From positions 124,001-188,000 of the forward strand of contig NZ_JABASX010000004.1 of assembly GCF_016107655.1 (NCBI RefSeq): a stretch of 64,000 nt of DNA, in the 5' to 3' direction. The position numbers and the translations under genes were made by a program. How positions within the stretch are numbered: position 1 is the stretch's first letter; every line of letters begins with the position of its first letter. This document shows, piece by piece, positions 42,634 to 61,845 of this stretch. The stretch comes from Brevibacterium antiquum. Lineage in GTDB: Bacteria > Actinomycetota > Actinomycetes > Actinomycetales > Brevibacteriaceae. The notes beneath the pieces are model-generated. The model was not told the DNA's origin, ran no database searches, and saw nothing but the letters and a program-made list of their open reading frames with translations.

Positions 42634-43908
42634 GTGGATAGTCGAGAACAACAGGGGCCGACCAGGGGAATGCTGACGATTCTGTTGGGCGCTGTCGGTG
42701 CCGGACCGCTTCTGCTCTACGGGCTCAGTGCTGTCAGCGACTCGATCATCGTCGACCTGGGCATCTCGGAGGCTCAATTCGGTCTCCTGGCCACCGCCTG
42801 CTTCACCTGCGCAGCCATCGGCAACGCCACACTGGCACGTGTCGCCGACAGGCATTCGGACATGTCCCTCATGACCATTGTGTTCGCACTCGCCGCCGCG
42901 GCATTGGCGCTGGTGGCGGTCCCGGCGGGATTCGGAATGCTGCTCGTCGCTGCAGCCCTGTCGGGCATTGCTCAGTCCTTCCCCAACGGGGTCACCAACC
43001 GGATCCTCCTCGAACGCGTTCCGGTGCAGAAGCGGATCGGCTGGGTGGGGATCAAGCAGTCGGGGGTGCAGGTCAGCCAGCTGGTGGCCAGTGTGGTCTT
43101 TCCGCTGCTGGCCGCGGCCGCAGGGTGGCGGGGCGCGGCCCTGGTCATCGCACTCATCCCGCTCGTCCTTATGGTGATGACCTGGCGTGCGCTGCGTGCC
43201 GCACCGCTGCTGGCCGAGACATCGGCACCGGTTGCCGAACCTGATCCCGGCGAACCCGATCTCGCCGAGGCTGCCGACGCCAACGCTGATCCTGCCGCAC
43301 CGGTGACGCCGGCACCAGCCACCTCGCCGCGGTACCCGGGCATGATGTGGGCACTGGCGGCCTTCGGCCTGCTCAACGGCATCGGGGTCCAGGCAACCAA
43401 TGTCTATATGCCGCTGTTCTCTGTGCGCGAGTTGGACTTTCCGCTCGTGCTCGGCGGTGTCACGGCCGCGGTGGCCGGTGCGATCGGTGTGGCCGCCCGA
43501 GTCGGTTGGGCCAGGCAGATGGCCCGCGGTGCTTCCGGGCCTCGCGTGCTGCTGCTTCTTGCGCTCATCGCCGTCACCGGTGCCGCCTTGTTCTTCGCCG
43601 CTGGTGCGACCGGCTGGCCGTGGCTGCTGTGGATCGCGGCGGCACTGCACGGCACCTCGGCACTCGGCGTCTCTGTCGTTCTCATGAGCGCTCTCATGCG
43701 GTCGATTCCCGCGACCGCGATGGCGTCGGCAAGTGGAATGGTCACCGCCGGCATGTTCACCGGGTTCGCGCTCGGCCCTGTTGCCATGGGGCTGTTGGTC
43801 AGCTCACCCGGTGGCTTCTCGCTGGGCTGGGCCGTTGTCGGACTGGTCTACCTGCTCTGCGCGCTGCTCGCGGTTGTGCTCATTCGCGCAGCGAACAGAG
43901 CAGCCTGA
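42634..43908 (+). CDS. MFS transporter
   Basis: The 424-residue protein has 12 hydrophobic segments split by a central cytoplasmic loop rich in Pro, Ala, Asp and Glu (about 195-230). A conserved loop after helix 2 (LARVADRHSDMSLMTI) and the GIKQSGVQVSQLVAS helix resemble cyanate/nitrate-type (CynX/NimT) and drug-export MFS proteins. The start is GTG 42634. The substrate is unknown, and it has no obvious partner gene apart from following the BlaI-M56 unit. Confidence 0.82.
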   Translation: MDSREQQGPTRGMLTILLGAVGAGPLLLYGLSAVSDSIIVDLGISEAQFGLLATACFTCAAIGNATLARVADRHSDMSLMTIVFALAAAALALVAVPAGFGMLLVAAALSGIAQSFPNGVTNRILLERVPVQKRIGWVGIKQSGVQVSQLVASVVFPLLAAAAGWRGAALVIALIPLVLMVMTWRALRAAPLLAETSAPVAEPDPGEPDLAEAADANADPAAPVTPAPATSPRYPGMMWALAAFGLLNGIGVQATNVYMPLFSVRELDFPLVLGGVTAAVAGAIGVAARVGWARQMARGASGPRVLLLLALIAVTGAALFFAAGATGWPWLLWIAAALHGTSALGVSVVLMSALMRSIPATAMASASGMVTAGMFTGFALGPVAMGLLVSSPGGFSLGWAVVGLVYLLCALLAVVLIRAANRAA

Positions 43909-44059
43909 TCCGGCCATTGATGCGACTGTTCCGGACAGCGGAGGATACTCTCCCTCAGACAGTCACACCAGGTCTTGTCTGTTGTGTGGAGTCTGCTTAA
44001 GCTTCCCGATAGATGGCGCAGACAGGTAGCCGGTGCGAACTGATACAGCGAGGTGTGTG

Positions 44060-45856
44060 ATGAGCAAGGATGTTGAACTCGGAACCATCACAACCGATGT
44101 GCCGGCTCGGATAGACCGACTCCCGTGGGCTCGATTTCACTGGATGGTTGTCGTCGGCCTCGGCAGCGTGTGGATCCTCGATGGACTCGAAGTCACAATG
44201 GTCGGCAATGTCGCCGCCCGAATGACAGAGGAAGGCAGCGGCATCTCGATGACCGCCGGACAGATCGGCACCGCGGGGGCCATCTACGTGCTGGGGGCGT
44301 GCGTCGGTGCCATTGTCTTCGGTCAGCTCACCGACAGGTTCGGTCGCCGCAAACTCTTCCTGATTACCCTTGTCCTCTATCTCGTCGCCACTGTGGCCAC
44401 GGCGTTCTCCTTCTCACCGTGGTACTTCTTCCTCGTCCGCTTCCTCACTGGTGCCGGAATCGGCGGCGAATACGCGGCCGTGAACTCTGCCATCGATGAA
44501 CTCATTCCCGCCCGGGTGCGCGGTCGCATCGACCTCATCATCAACGGGTCCTACTGGCTCGGTGCTGCCGGCGGTGCCGCGACGACACTGTTCTTTCTCA
44601 ACACCGACATCCTGCCGCAGATGATCGGCTGGCGACTCGCCTTCGCCGTCGGCGCACTGCTGTCGATCTTCGTCTTCGTCGTGCGCAAGAACGTGCCGGA
44701 GAGTCCACGATGGCTGTTCATCCACGGACAGCAGGACGAGGCCGAACGCATCGTTGAGAATATCGAGACCGACATCGAGGAAGCGACTCAGGACAAGCTT
44801 CCGGCACCGGATCAGACGATCACGATCCGCCAACGCAAGACGATCTCCTTTGCCGAACTGGCGAGGGTCGCATTCAAGCTCTATCCGCGGCGGGCGATTC
44901 TCTGCCTGCTCCTCTTCGTCGGTCAGGCCTTCCTCTACAACGGAATCACGTTCAACCTAGGCGGCATCTTCAACGGCTTCTACGGGGTGGCCGCGGCGAG
45001 TGTGCCGATCTTCATCATTCTCTGGTCTTTGAGCAACTTCGCCGGGCCCGTTGTCTTGGGCAGGCTCTTCGACACTATCGGACGCAAACCCATGATCGCG
45101 TTCAGCTATCTGGGATCAGCGGTCGTTGCAGTGGTCCTCGCGTTCGTCTTCAACGCGGGCATCGGCAACGCCTGGGTCTTCCTCATCATTCTCGTCGTCT
45201 GCTTCTTCCTCGCCTCCTCCGGCGCCAGCGCCGCGTACCTCACCGTCAGTGAGATCTTCCCGATGGAAACCAGGGCCCTGGCGATCGCCTTCTTCTACGC
45301 GATCGGCACCGCCGTCGGTGGCATCGCAGGGCCGCTGCTCTTCGGCAACATGATCGAGTCTGGTGACCGGTCGCTGGTCGCGATGGCATTCTGCATCGGC
45401 GCAGGGGTCATGGCTCTGGGCGGGGTCGCCGAGATCTTCCTCGGTGTCAAGGCCGAAGGCGCGAACCTCGAGGACATCGCCCGCCCCCTGACAGCCGAGG
45501 ACGCCGACGAGGCCATGGATGAGGTCGCATCGAAGAAATCTTCTGAGGCGGGGGAGCGGAAGGTGCCGCAGAGCCGAAGGCGGAGGCTGCGTCCTGGCCC
45601 CGGTTCGGCGGGGATGTACTCCCCATGGCCATCGGTGTCCTCACGCGATGTCCCACCCGAGGTCTCAGCCAACGAGGTGCAGGGCATCATTGACTACGTC
45701 GGCGCCATGCAGCCTGTCTCAGAGACGGAGCTCTACCGCGCCATCGGTGCCCGCCATTGGGGCCCGGGGCGTTTCCACTCTTCGGTGCGCGAAGCGATCA
45801 GGCAGGGACACATCCGGCGCAATCGTCGCGGCAGACTGGAGTCGACTGCCCATTGA
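44060..45856 (+). CDS. MFS transporter with C-terminal winged-helix-like extension
   Basis: The 598-residue protein has a sugar/metabolite:H+ symporter-type MFS body (about 15-480). It shows the DGLEVTMVGNVAARM first-helix end, FGQLTDRFGRRKLFLIT, and PESPRWLFIHGQQDEAERIV at the central loop, with a matching GRLFDTIGRKPMIAF loop in the second half. About 115 extra residues follow: a basic linker (SRRRRLRPGPGSAG) and a folded-looking tail (SANEVQGIIDYVGAMQPVSE and VREAIRQGHIRRN). The tail resembles a winged helix. The start is ATG 44060 (MSKDVELGT). Confidence 0.8.
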   Translation: MSKDVELGTITTDVPARIDRLPWARFHWMVVVGLGSVWILDGLEVTMVGNVAARMTEEGSGISMTAGQIGTAGAIYVLGACVGAIVFGQLTDRFGRRKLFLITLVLYLVATVATAFSFSPWYFFLVRFLTGAGIGGEYAAVNSAIDELIPARVRGRIDLIINGSYWLGAAGGAATTLFFLNTDILPQMIGWRLAFAVGALLSIFVFVVRKNVPESPRWLFIHGQQDEAERIVENIETDIEEATQDKLPAPDQTITIRQRKTISFAELARVAFKLYPRRAILCLLLFVGQAFLYNGITFNLGGIFNGFYGVAAASVPIFIILWSLSNFAGPVVLGRLFDTIGRKPMIAFSYLGSAVVAVVLAFVFNAGIGNAWVFLIILVVCFFLASSGASAAYLTVSEIFPMETRALAIAFFYAIGTAVGGIAGPLLFGNMIESGDRSLVAMAFCIGAGVMALGGVAEIFLGVKAEGANLEDIARPLTAEDADEAMDEVASKKSSEAGERKVPQSRRRRLRPGPGSAGMYSPWPSVSSRDVPPEVSANEVQGIIDYVGAMQPVSETELYRAIGARHWGPGRFHSSVREAIRQGHIRRNRRGRLESTAH

Positions 45857-45902
45857 GCGGAAATGACGGGACTGCACAGGCGTCCCGCGTAGAATCAGGA
45901 CT

Positions 45903-45989
45903 ATGCGTAAACGTGTGCTCATCATCGTCTTGGCCGTCATCGCGGTGCTCGGATTGATCGCCGGTATGCTCACCGGCACCCCCACGTGA
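45903..45989 (+). CDS. 28-residue single-pass membrane peptide
   Basis: ATG 45903 opens a 28-codon frame with a basic start (MRKRVLI), a continuous hydrophobic helix and a short polar end (GTPT). It ends at TGA 45989. The arrangement of charged N-terminus and one helix is typical of real small membrane proteins, and I recall similar ~28-residue peptides in related actinobacteria, though this cannot be checked here. It stands alone after the MFS gene, with 46 bases between, and converges with the phosphopantetheinyl transferase gene. Confidence 0.55.
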   Translation: MRKRVLIIVLAVIAVLGLIAGMLTGTPT

Positions 45990-46000
45990 GGGCCGCCCCG

Positions 46001-46756
46001 TCACTCGATGAGAAGGTCCGAGAGGGTCAACGCTGTGACAGGCAGCCGGTCGACGCAGCTGAGTGCCGCCGCATGAGAAGGACGACAGGGCACGGAAGCC
46101 AGGTTCAATCCATCGATTTCCGGATAGTCGGGGGCTCTGATCGACGATGCCCAAGCACCGCTGCCGTCAAGAGATGACGTTTCCTCACTGGTTCGCTCCA
46201 CTTCGGTTCGGACCACTTCGAGCGTGTTGGGCTCCACACTCAGACCATGTCCAGTCGTCTTCAGCGCGGCTTCCTTGGCTACCCAGAGTTCGAGCCGCCT
46301 CCGATCTGAGTTCGTGCAGGCGGAAGTGCGCTCACCTGGGGCCAGCACGTAGTCATCGAATCCGGGGAAGACCTCGCTCGGAAGACCTTCGATGTCAACG
46401 CCGATCGGTGAGGACGGCGGCGCAGAGCCGACCAGCACCATCGTTCCCGAACGAGACAGGCTGACTTCTGCATCCGTGACCTGGGGCTTGCCGTGTGGGC
46501 CACCACAGCTGCGGCAGCAACGAGTGAACTCCAGGTCACCGGCACTGCGAACATCGGCGCCGAGTCGACGAGCAGCGACGAGGCGCAAGACGAGATGTGC
46601 ACAGCGATAGGCGATCCGATCGGATGCGTGGCGCAGGCGATCGGAGCGCTTCACCTCAGCCGGTGAGAGCAGTGAGGCGAGCCATGGGTGAGCCGACTGC
46701 GTCTCGCGCACCTCGCTGATGTCGCACACCAGGTACTCGATCCCGGCAGCGGTCAT
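46001..46756 (-). CDS. 4'-phosphopantetheinyl transferase (Sfp type)
   Basis: The 251-residue protein carries the Sfp-type motifs SPIGVDIEGL (Mg-binding Asp and Glu, about 122-131) and LELWVAKEAALKTTGHGL (about 165-182), and a HGKPQV-like GGPHGKPQV substrate segment. Such enzymes move phosphopantetheine from CoA to the serine of carrier domains. It is the last gene of the NRPS operon and overlaps the ABC permease by ATGA, so it should activate the three carrier domains of the synthetase. A cysteine-rich stretch (RCCRSCGG) near 85 is unusual. Confidence 0.88.
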   Translation of the reverse strand: MTAAGIEYLVCDISEVRETQSAHPWLASLLSPAEVKRSDRLRHASDRIAYRCAHLVLRLVAARRLGADVRSAGDLEFTRCCRSCGGPHGKPQVTDAEVSLSRSGTMVLVGSAPPSSPIGVDIEGLPSEVFPGFDDYVLAPGERTSACTNSDRRRLELWVAKEAALKTTGHGLSVEPNTLEVVRTEVERTSEETSSLDGSGAWASSIRAPDYPEIDGLNLASVPCRPSHAAALSCVDRLPVTALTLSDLLIE

Positions 46757-47553
46757 CTCTTGCTGATCCCCCGGTACTGGGACACCGCAACGGTGGAGAA
46801 GATCGCAATGACTGCCACGCAGCTGATCACCGCGTAGAGCATCGGGTTGTCTGCCGCCCATCCGGTGCCCGAGGTGTACCCGGCGGGGGAGACATTGCCG
46901 AACAGTTCTCGGACGCTGGTTGCCACTGCAGTGACGGGATTCCATGAGGCGATCGTCTGCAGCGGCCCAGGCAGTGAATCGACCGAGACGAAGGCCCCGG
47001 AGAGGAAGGTGACCGGAAAGAGCCAGATCAGGCCGAGGCTCTGAGCCACCTCGACACTTCGCGCTGTCAATGCGATGAACGCTCCGATCCATGACATGGC
47101 GAATCCGAAGAGGAGCAGGAGCAGGATGCCGAGGAGCGCTGACCATGGGCCTTCGGTGATGCGCCACCCGATGATCAGTCCGCAGACCATGGTGACGGCG
47201 AGGGAGATCACACCGGTGGCCAAGTCGGAGGTGGTCCGGCCCAGGATGACTGCCACGCGGGACATCGGCAGCGATCGGAACCGGTCGATGAGCCCCAGCT
47301 GAAGGTCCTTGGCGAGGTAGACGGCTGTGAATGAGGAGTTGAAGGTCAGCGTCTGGGCCAAGAGTCCCCCGATGAGGAACTCCCGATAGGGAGCGCCGCC
47401 CAGGCTGCCGCCGAAGACGAATGCGAGCAGGAACACGAAGATCACCGGCTGCACGACGCCGGTGACCAGGGCTCCGGGGGTTCGACCCACGTTGAGGAGA
47501 TTGCGCCAGGCGATGACGGAGCTGTCGCGTGCCGCCGAGGCGATGGTGCTCAT
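46753..47553 (-). CDS. ABC-2 type exporter permease
   Basis: The 266-residue protein has six hydrophobic segments in the ABC-2 (DrrB-like) pattern. An N-terminal RNLLNVGRTPGALVTGVVQP amphipathic part is followed by the paired helices and the LPGPLQTIASWNPVTAVATS loop before the last helix. It pairs with the ATPase encoded just upstream, with a four-base overlap, as a drug/peptide exporter. The position in the NRPS operon indicates export of the peptide product, or self-protection. Confidence 0.88.
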   Translation of the reverse strand: MSTIASAARDSSVIAWRNLLNVGRTPGALVTGVVQPVIFVFLLAFVFGGSLGGAPYREFLIGGLLAQTLTFNSSFTAVYLAKDLQLGLIDRFRSLPMSRVAVILGRTTSDLATGVISLAVTMVCGLIIGWRITEGPWSALLGILLLLLFGFAMSWIGAFIALTARSVEVAQSLGLIWLFPVTFLSGAFVSVDSLPGPLQTIASWNPVTAVATSVRELFGNVSPAGYTSGTGWAADNPMLYAVISCVAVIAIFSTVAVSQYRGISKR

Positions 47554-48533
47554 GCTCCCACCTCGACTTCCGACTGCGGCTGAGGCGATGGTTCCGCAGT
47601 GGCCGGGCTTCCAGTCAGCTCCAGGAAGACGTCGTCGAGCGTCGGACGGCACAGTGCCGCCTCGGTGACGAGGACACCGGCTCGGTCCAGGGCGCCGAGC
47701 ACCTCCAGCAGAGTCTTCTGTCCCTGCGGGGCCGGGACTGTGAGGCGCTGACCCGTGGAATCGCGCTGCGGTGTGACCGAGCCTCCGAGGATACGCTCGA
47801 TGATGCGCAGAGTCTCGGCGAGGAATTCGGAGCTGGCCAGGGTCAGTGCGATGCGTTCTGCGCCGAGGCTGACCTTGAGTTCGTTCGAGGTCCCCTCTGC
47901 GATGACTCGACCGGAGTCGATGACGGCGATGCGATCCGCCAGCTGATCGGCCTCCTCCAGATATTGGGTCGTCAGCAGCACAGTGGTTCCTTGGCCGACA
48001 AGAGTGGAGATGACGTCCCAGGTGTCCAGCCTGCCGCGTGGGTCGAGGCCGGTGGTGGGCTCGTCGAGAATCACCACCGGTGGCCTGTAGACCAGAGCCG
48101 AGGCCAGGTCGAGACGCCGTCGCATGCCACCCGAATAGGCGCCTGCTCGTTTGTCTCTGACGTCGACGAGGGCGAACTCCCTGAGCAGTTCGCGAGCTCG
48201 AGCTCGCGACTCGGTGCGGCTCATTCCGTAGAGGCGGGCGACCATGAGGAGGTTCTCGTAGCCGGTGAGCTTCTCATCGACCGCCGCATACTGTCCGGAC
48301 AGTCCGATGCTGCGGCGCACGGCGGTGGGATCGGCTGTCACCGAGTTCCCCGCGACAATCGCGTCTCCGGAGTCGGGACGGATCAGCGTCGACAGAACCT
48401 TGACCGTGGTGGTCTTGCCTGCCCCATTGGGCCCCAGCAATCCGAAGATCTGTCCCTGGTCGACCTGCAGATCGATTCCGTCCAAGGCTCTGAAGCTGCC
48501 GTAGTTCTTCCTCAGCTGGTCAATGCGGATCAC
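47550..48533 (-). CDS. DrrA-like ABC exporter ATP-binding protein
   Basis: The 327-residue protein has Walker A GLLGPNGAGKTTTVKVL (about 35-50), the signature YSGGMRRRLDLASALVY, Walker B PVVILDEPTTGLDPRGR and the H-loop TTQYLEEADQL, followed by a DrrA-type C-terminal domain. GTG 48533 is the start, overlapping the MbtH stop by one base. It forms the exporter with the permease at 46753-47553, probably as two copies of each. Confidence 0.92.
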   Translation of the reverse strand: MIRIDQLRKNYGSFRALDGIDLQVDQGQIFGLLGPNGAGKTTTVKVLSTLIRPDSGDAIVAGNSVTADPTAVRRSIGLSGQYAAVDEKLTGYENLLMVARLYGMSRTESRARARELLREFALVDVRDKRAGAYSGGMRRRLDLASALVYRPPVVILDEPTTGLDPRGRLDTWDVISTLVGQGTTVLLTTQYLEEADQLADRIAVIDSGRVIAEGTSNELKVSLGAERIALTLASSEFLAETLRIIERILGGSVTPQRDSTGQRLTVPAPQGQKTLLEVLGALDRAGVLVTEAALCRPTLDDVFLELTGSPATAEPSPQPQSEVEVGA

Positions 48534-48739
48534 TATGACGCGATCTCGGCGAGCCGGCGCGGAGTGATGTCCGTCCAATTCGCGTCGACGAATTCGAGGC
48601 ATTCATCGCGCTGAGCCGGGCCGAAGGCGATGACCCACCCAGCGGGCGCATCGGCGAACGTCGGCCAGAGGGAATGCTGTTGGAGGTCGTTGACGAGTAC
48701 ACGGAAAGTGGCGGTGGTGTCATCAAAGGGGTTTTGCAC
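48533..48739 (-). CDS. mbtH: MbtH-like protein
   Basis: The 68-residue protein has the compact MbtH fold, with NPFDDTTATFRVLVNDLQQH, the SLWP tryptophan and APAGWVIAFG near the middle. MbtH-like proteins bind adenylation domains and are often needed for their solubility and activity. It lies 40 bases after the NRPS stop and overlaps the next ABC ATPase gene by one base. It therefore probably serves the three adenylation domains encoded just upstream. Confidence 0.95.
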   Translation of the reverse strand: MQNPFDDTTATFRVLVNDLQQHSLWPTFADAPAGWVIAFGPAQRDECLEFVDANWTDITPRRLAEIAS

Positions 48740-48779
48740 TTTTCCTCATCTCCTGTCGATTGCTGGTGAGATATAACGC

Positions 48780-59330
<10,551 letters not shown>

Positions 59331-59386
59331 TGTGTCTTTCGAACGCGAGAGTGTGATGCGGTCTGGCTGAAACGGCAGAAGGACGG

Positions 59387-59611
59387 TTACTGGAACTGTC
59401 CGATGTTGATCGAGCCGATGAGGTTCATCAGATCTCCGAGATCGATGAGCGGTCCTTCGATCAGTGAGCTGGAGGTGTCTGCAGAATCTGTCTGTGGTGC
59501 TTCAGCCGCCGAAGCTGCGCCGGGGGCGGCGAAGATTCCGACCATCACGGCGAGAGCTGCGATTGCGGCACCGCCGATGGTCCGAAGACCTGTGCGTTTG
59601 AGGCTCAACAT
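59387..59611 (-). CDS. Small secreted peptide at head of NRPS operon
   Basis: The 74-residue protein has a basic start (MLSLKRTGLRTIGG), a hydrophobic core and a Sec cleavage site at ASA/AEA (about 35). It leaves a mature peptide of about 39 residues with no cysteine. The mature part ends in an amphipathic stretch (LIDLGDLMNLIGSINIGQFQ). ATG 59611 has AGGACAGGGACA before it. It lies 56 bases upstream of the NRPS start on the same strand and is probably the first gene of that operon. I do not recognise the family. A role as surface partner of the NRPS product or as an antimicrobial peptide is speculative. Confidence 0.7.
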   Translation of the reverse strand: MLSLKRTGLRTIGGAAIAALAVMVGIFAAPGAASAAEAPQTDSADTSSSLIEGPLIDLGDLMNLIGSINIGQFQ

Positions 59612-59798
59612 TGTCCCTGTCCTTTCCTGACACGGCGTGCAGATCATCTGCACCGGGCAAGCAGAACTGGTTCGGAGGGTTCGTGCGTTTGGATTGACGA
59701 TTCGCGAAATTTCTCGGAATCCTCAGACTGACAGCTGCTGAGAGCCGCGTTGACGCGCACGCTTCACGCCTGACCGAAAGCAGAGCATAATAGAACGT

Positions 59799-60158
59799 AT
59801 GAACGAATATCAGCGACCGGAATGGCTCAGTCGGTACCAGGACTTCAAGTCGCTGTGCTCAGACGTATCGGGGGAGTACATCCGCTTCTACCTCACCACG
59901 GGCTGCGAGCAGATCAGCTATACGCATTCCCAGAACACCGAGGGGCTGCCGAACTACTCGTGCCGCCTCACGGCAGAGGACGGTACGGTGCTGCTGTTGC
60001 CGCTCGACGACTGGCGCCACCGGATGGAAGAGGTGCCTGGCCTGGTGCGCACCTGGTTGCGAGAGCATGCGGATCTCAAGGGCTGCAAGCCTTCTCAGTC
60101 CCACTATCAGGGCGACAGATATTGGTTCGAGCAGTGGCAGCTGGCGAATCCCTGGTGA
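59799..60158 (+). CDS. Hypothetical protein
   Basis: The 119-residue soluble protein is rich in aromatic residues (WLSRYQDFKSL, EYIRFYLTTGCEQISYTHS, RYWFEQWQLANPW). It has no signal peptide or membrane segment. A CATAAT box about 10 bases upstream of ATG 59799 suggests a short-leader message. It is divergent from the NRPS operon, and no family is recognised. Confidence 0.6.
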   Translation: MNEYQRPEWLSRYQDFKSLCSDVSGEYIRFYLTTGCEQISYTHSQNTEGLPNYSCRLTAEDGTVLLLPLDDWRHRMEEVPGLVRTWLREHADLKGCKPSQSHYQGDRYWFEQWQLANPW

Positions 60159-60230
60159 GCCGGTGACGCGAGCTGATTTCTGGGTACACGCACACTGAAG
60201 CGTCGCATGGTCGTGAAGTCGCTTCTGTCG

Positions 60231-60277
60231 ATTACCAGCCAAGGCAGTTCCGTGCATTACTAGCCAAGCTAGCGAAT
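60231..60277. promoter_or_regulatory. Repeated operator-like sites before the carotenoid operon
   Basis: ATTACCAGCCAAG (60231-60243) and ATTACTAGCCAAG (60256-60268) match at 12 of 13 positions, 25 bp apart. The second continues as AGCTAGCGAAT (to 60277), which matches 10 of 11 bases of one arm of the palindrome before crtB at 61823-61845. The same regulator probably binds at both places. Confidence 0.6.
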
Positions 60278-60295
60278 ATTGCCTATGGTGACAGA

Positions 60296-61831
60296 ATGGC
60301 GCAATCGCAACCCGAAACCATTGACCCCTCGCCCCTCCCGCGAACCGTTCTTGTGCTCGGGGCCACCGGTTATATCGGGGGGAGACTCGTCCCTCGCCTT
60401 CTGCAGGCCGGCCACCACGTTCGCGTTGCCGTGAGATCGCCGCACAAGCTCGAACAGGTGCCCTGGGCCGACGAGGTCGAGATCCATCGCGTCGATCTCG
60501 ACGATGGAGGCGGCCTCCTCGAGGCCGCAACCGGAGTTCAGGTCATCCACCATCTGGTCCACTCGATGGGATCGGGGCGTGACTTCGAAGACAAGGAAGC
60601 CGCAACGGCCAGGCGGGTAGCCGAAGCGGCAGAAGCCGCCGGTGTTCGACGTATCGTCTACCTCGGCGGACTCCACCCCGACAAGGCGGACCTGTCCATG
60701 CACATGCGCTCGCGAGCGGCGGTCGGCCGGATTCTCCTCGATTCGCCTGTGCCCGCCGTCGCGTTCCAGGCAGGCATCATCATCGGATCAGGCTCGGCAT
60801 CATTCGAGATGGTTCGTCACCTCGCCCTGACATTGAGACTGATGCCGGCGCCGAGGTGGGTCAGCAATCACGTCGAACCGCTGGCGGTCCGTGATGTGCT
60901 CTACTACCTCCTCAAGGCCGTCGACATCGACGGCGACGTCAACCGTGCCTTCGACATCGGATCCCATGATGTTCTCAAGTACGCCGAGATCATGAGAAGA
61001 TTCGCTGCGATCGCCGGACTCAAACCCCGGCACGTCCTCACGCTGCCTCTGCCTGCACCTACACTGTCCGGCATCTGGGTCGGACTCGTCACCCCGCTGC
61101 CGTTCGCACTGACGCTGCCGCTCGTCCAGTCGCTGCAGGAGGACGCGGTGACCAAGGACCGTGATGTCGACGAGGTCATCCCTCCACCGCCCGAAGGGAT
61201 GCTCGACTTCGAGCAGTCCGTGCGTCTGGCTCTGCTGCGCGAAGCCGAAGGAGCCGTCGACACCAATTGGGATGCCGATGCCGGAGAGCTTGCCCAGGCG
61301 GCGAAGCCGCTGCCGAATGACCCCGAATGGGCAGGAGAGCGCGTCTTCACCGATGATCGAACACTGCACTTCCCTGATCTGACTCCCGAACAGCTCTGGC
61401 CGGTCATCGAAGGCATCGGTGGGAAGAACGGCTGGTACTCGTGGCCGTTGGCATGGCGGGTACGGGGCGTGTGGGACAAGATCGTCGGCGGCGCCGGCCT
61501 GAACCGCGGGCGGAGACTTCCGGATCGGCTTCGGGTCGGTGACCCGGTCGACTGGTGGCGAGTCGAAGAGCTCGAGCCCGAGCGTCGACTGCTCCTGCGG
61601 GCAGAGATGCGGGTATCGGGCAGAGCCTGGCTCGAATTCACCACCACCGATGCCGGTCAAGGCTGCGACTTCAGGCAGCGGGCGATCTTCATTCCCAAAG
61701 GAGTTCGCGGTCGGATCTACTGGGCCTTCGTCTCACCATTTCATCGACTCATCTTTCCTGCCATGGCGAAGAACATTGCCGCAGCTGCGAAGAAATCTCA
61801 CCCCGAGAGACGTCAGAAAGGAATTCGTTAG
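60296..61831 (+). CDS. NAD(P)-binding SDR/DUF2867 fusion protein
   Basis: The 511-residue protein has an atypical SDR (NmrA/YbjT-like) N-terminal domain with VLVLGATGYIGGRLVPRLLQ near residue 15, a hinge near 300 and a C-terminal DUF2867 domain (about 350-495: WPLAWRVRGVWDKIVGGAGL, DPVDWWRVEELEPERRLLL). The function is not established. Genes of this type are often linked to carotenoid genes in actinobacteria, as here where crtB follows with 14 bases between. It is probably the first gene of the crt operon. Confidence 0.8.
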   Translation: MAQSQPETIDPSPLPRTVLVLGATGYIGGRLVPRLLQAGHHVRVAVRSPHKLEQVPWADEVEIHRVDLDDGGGLLEAATGVQVIHHLVHSMGSGRDFEDKEAATARRVAEAAEAAGVRRIVYLGGLHPDKADLSMHMRSRAAVGRILLDSPVPAVAFQAGIIIGSGSASFEMVRHLALTLRLMPAPRWVSNHVEPLAVRDVLYYLLKAVDIDGDVNRAFDIGSHDVLKYAEIMRRFAAIAGLKPRHVLTLPLPAPTLSGIWVGLVTPLPFALTLPLVQSLQEDAVTKDRDVDEVIPPPPEGMLDFEQSVRLALLREAEGAVDTNWDADAGELAQAAKPLPNDPEWAGERVFTDDRTLHFPDLTPEQLWPVIEGIGGKNGWYSWPLAWRVRGVWDKIVGGAGLNRGRRLPDRLRVGDPVDWWRVEELEPERRLLLRAEMRVSGRAWLEFTTTDAGQGCDFRQRAIFIPKGVRGRIYWAFVSPFHRLIFPAMAKNIAAAAKKSHPERRQKGIR

Positions 61832-61845
61832 CTAAGCTAACGAAT
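61823..61845. promoter_or_regulatory. 23-bp perfect palindrome abutting the crtB start
   Basis: Arms ATTCGTTAGCT and AGCTAACGAAT (11 bp each) flank a single A. The site begins inside the last codons of the preceding gene (its TAG is at 61829-61831) and ends on the base before the crtB ATG. One arm recurs at 60267-60277. It is probably an operator for a carotenoid regulator that is not in this window. Confidence 0.8.

Noticed and set aside
42601..43650. 349-residue minus-strand open frame
   Set aside because: It is antisense to a clear 12-helix MFS transporter and is Arg/His/Gly rich without a domain pattern.
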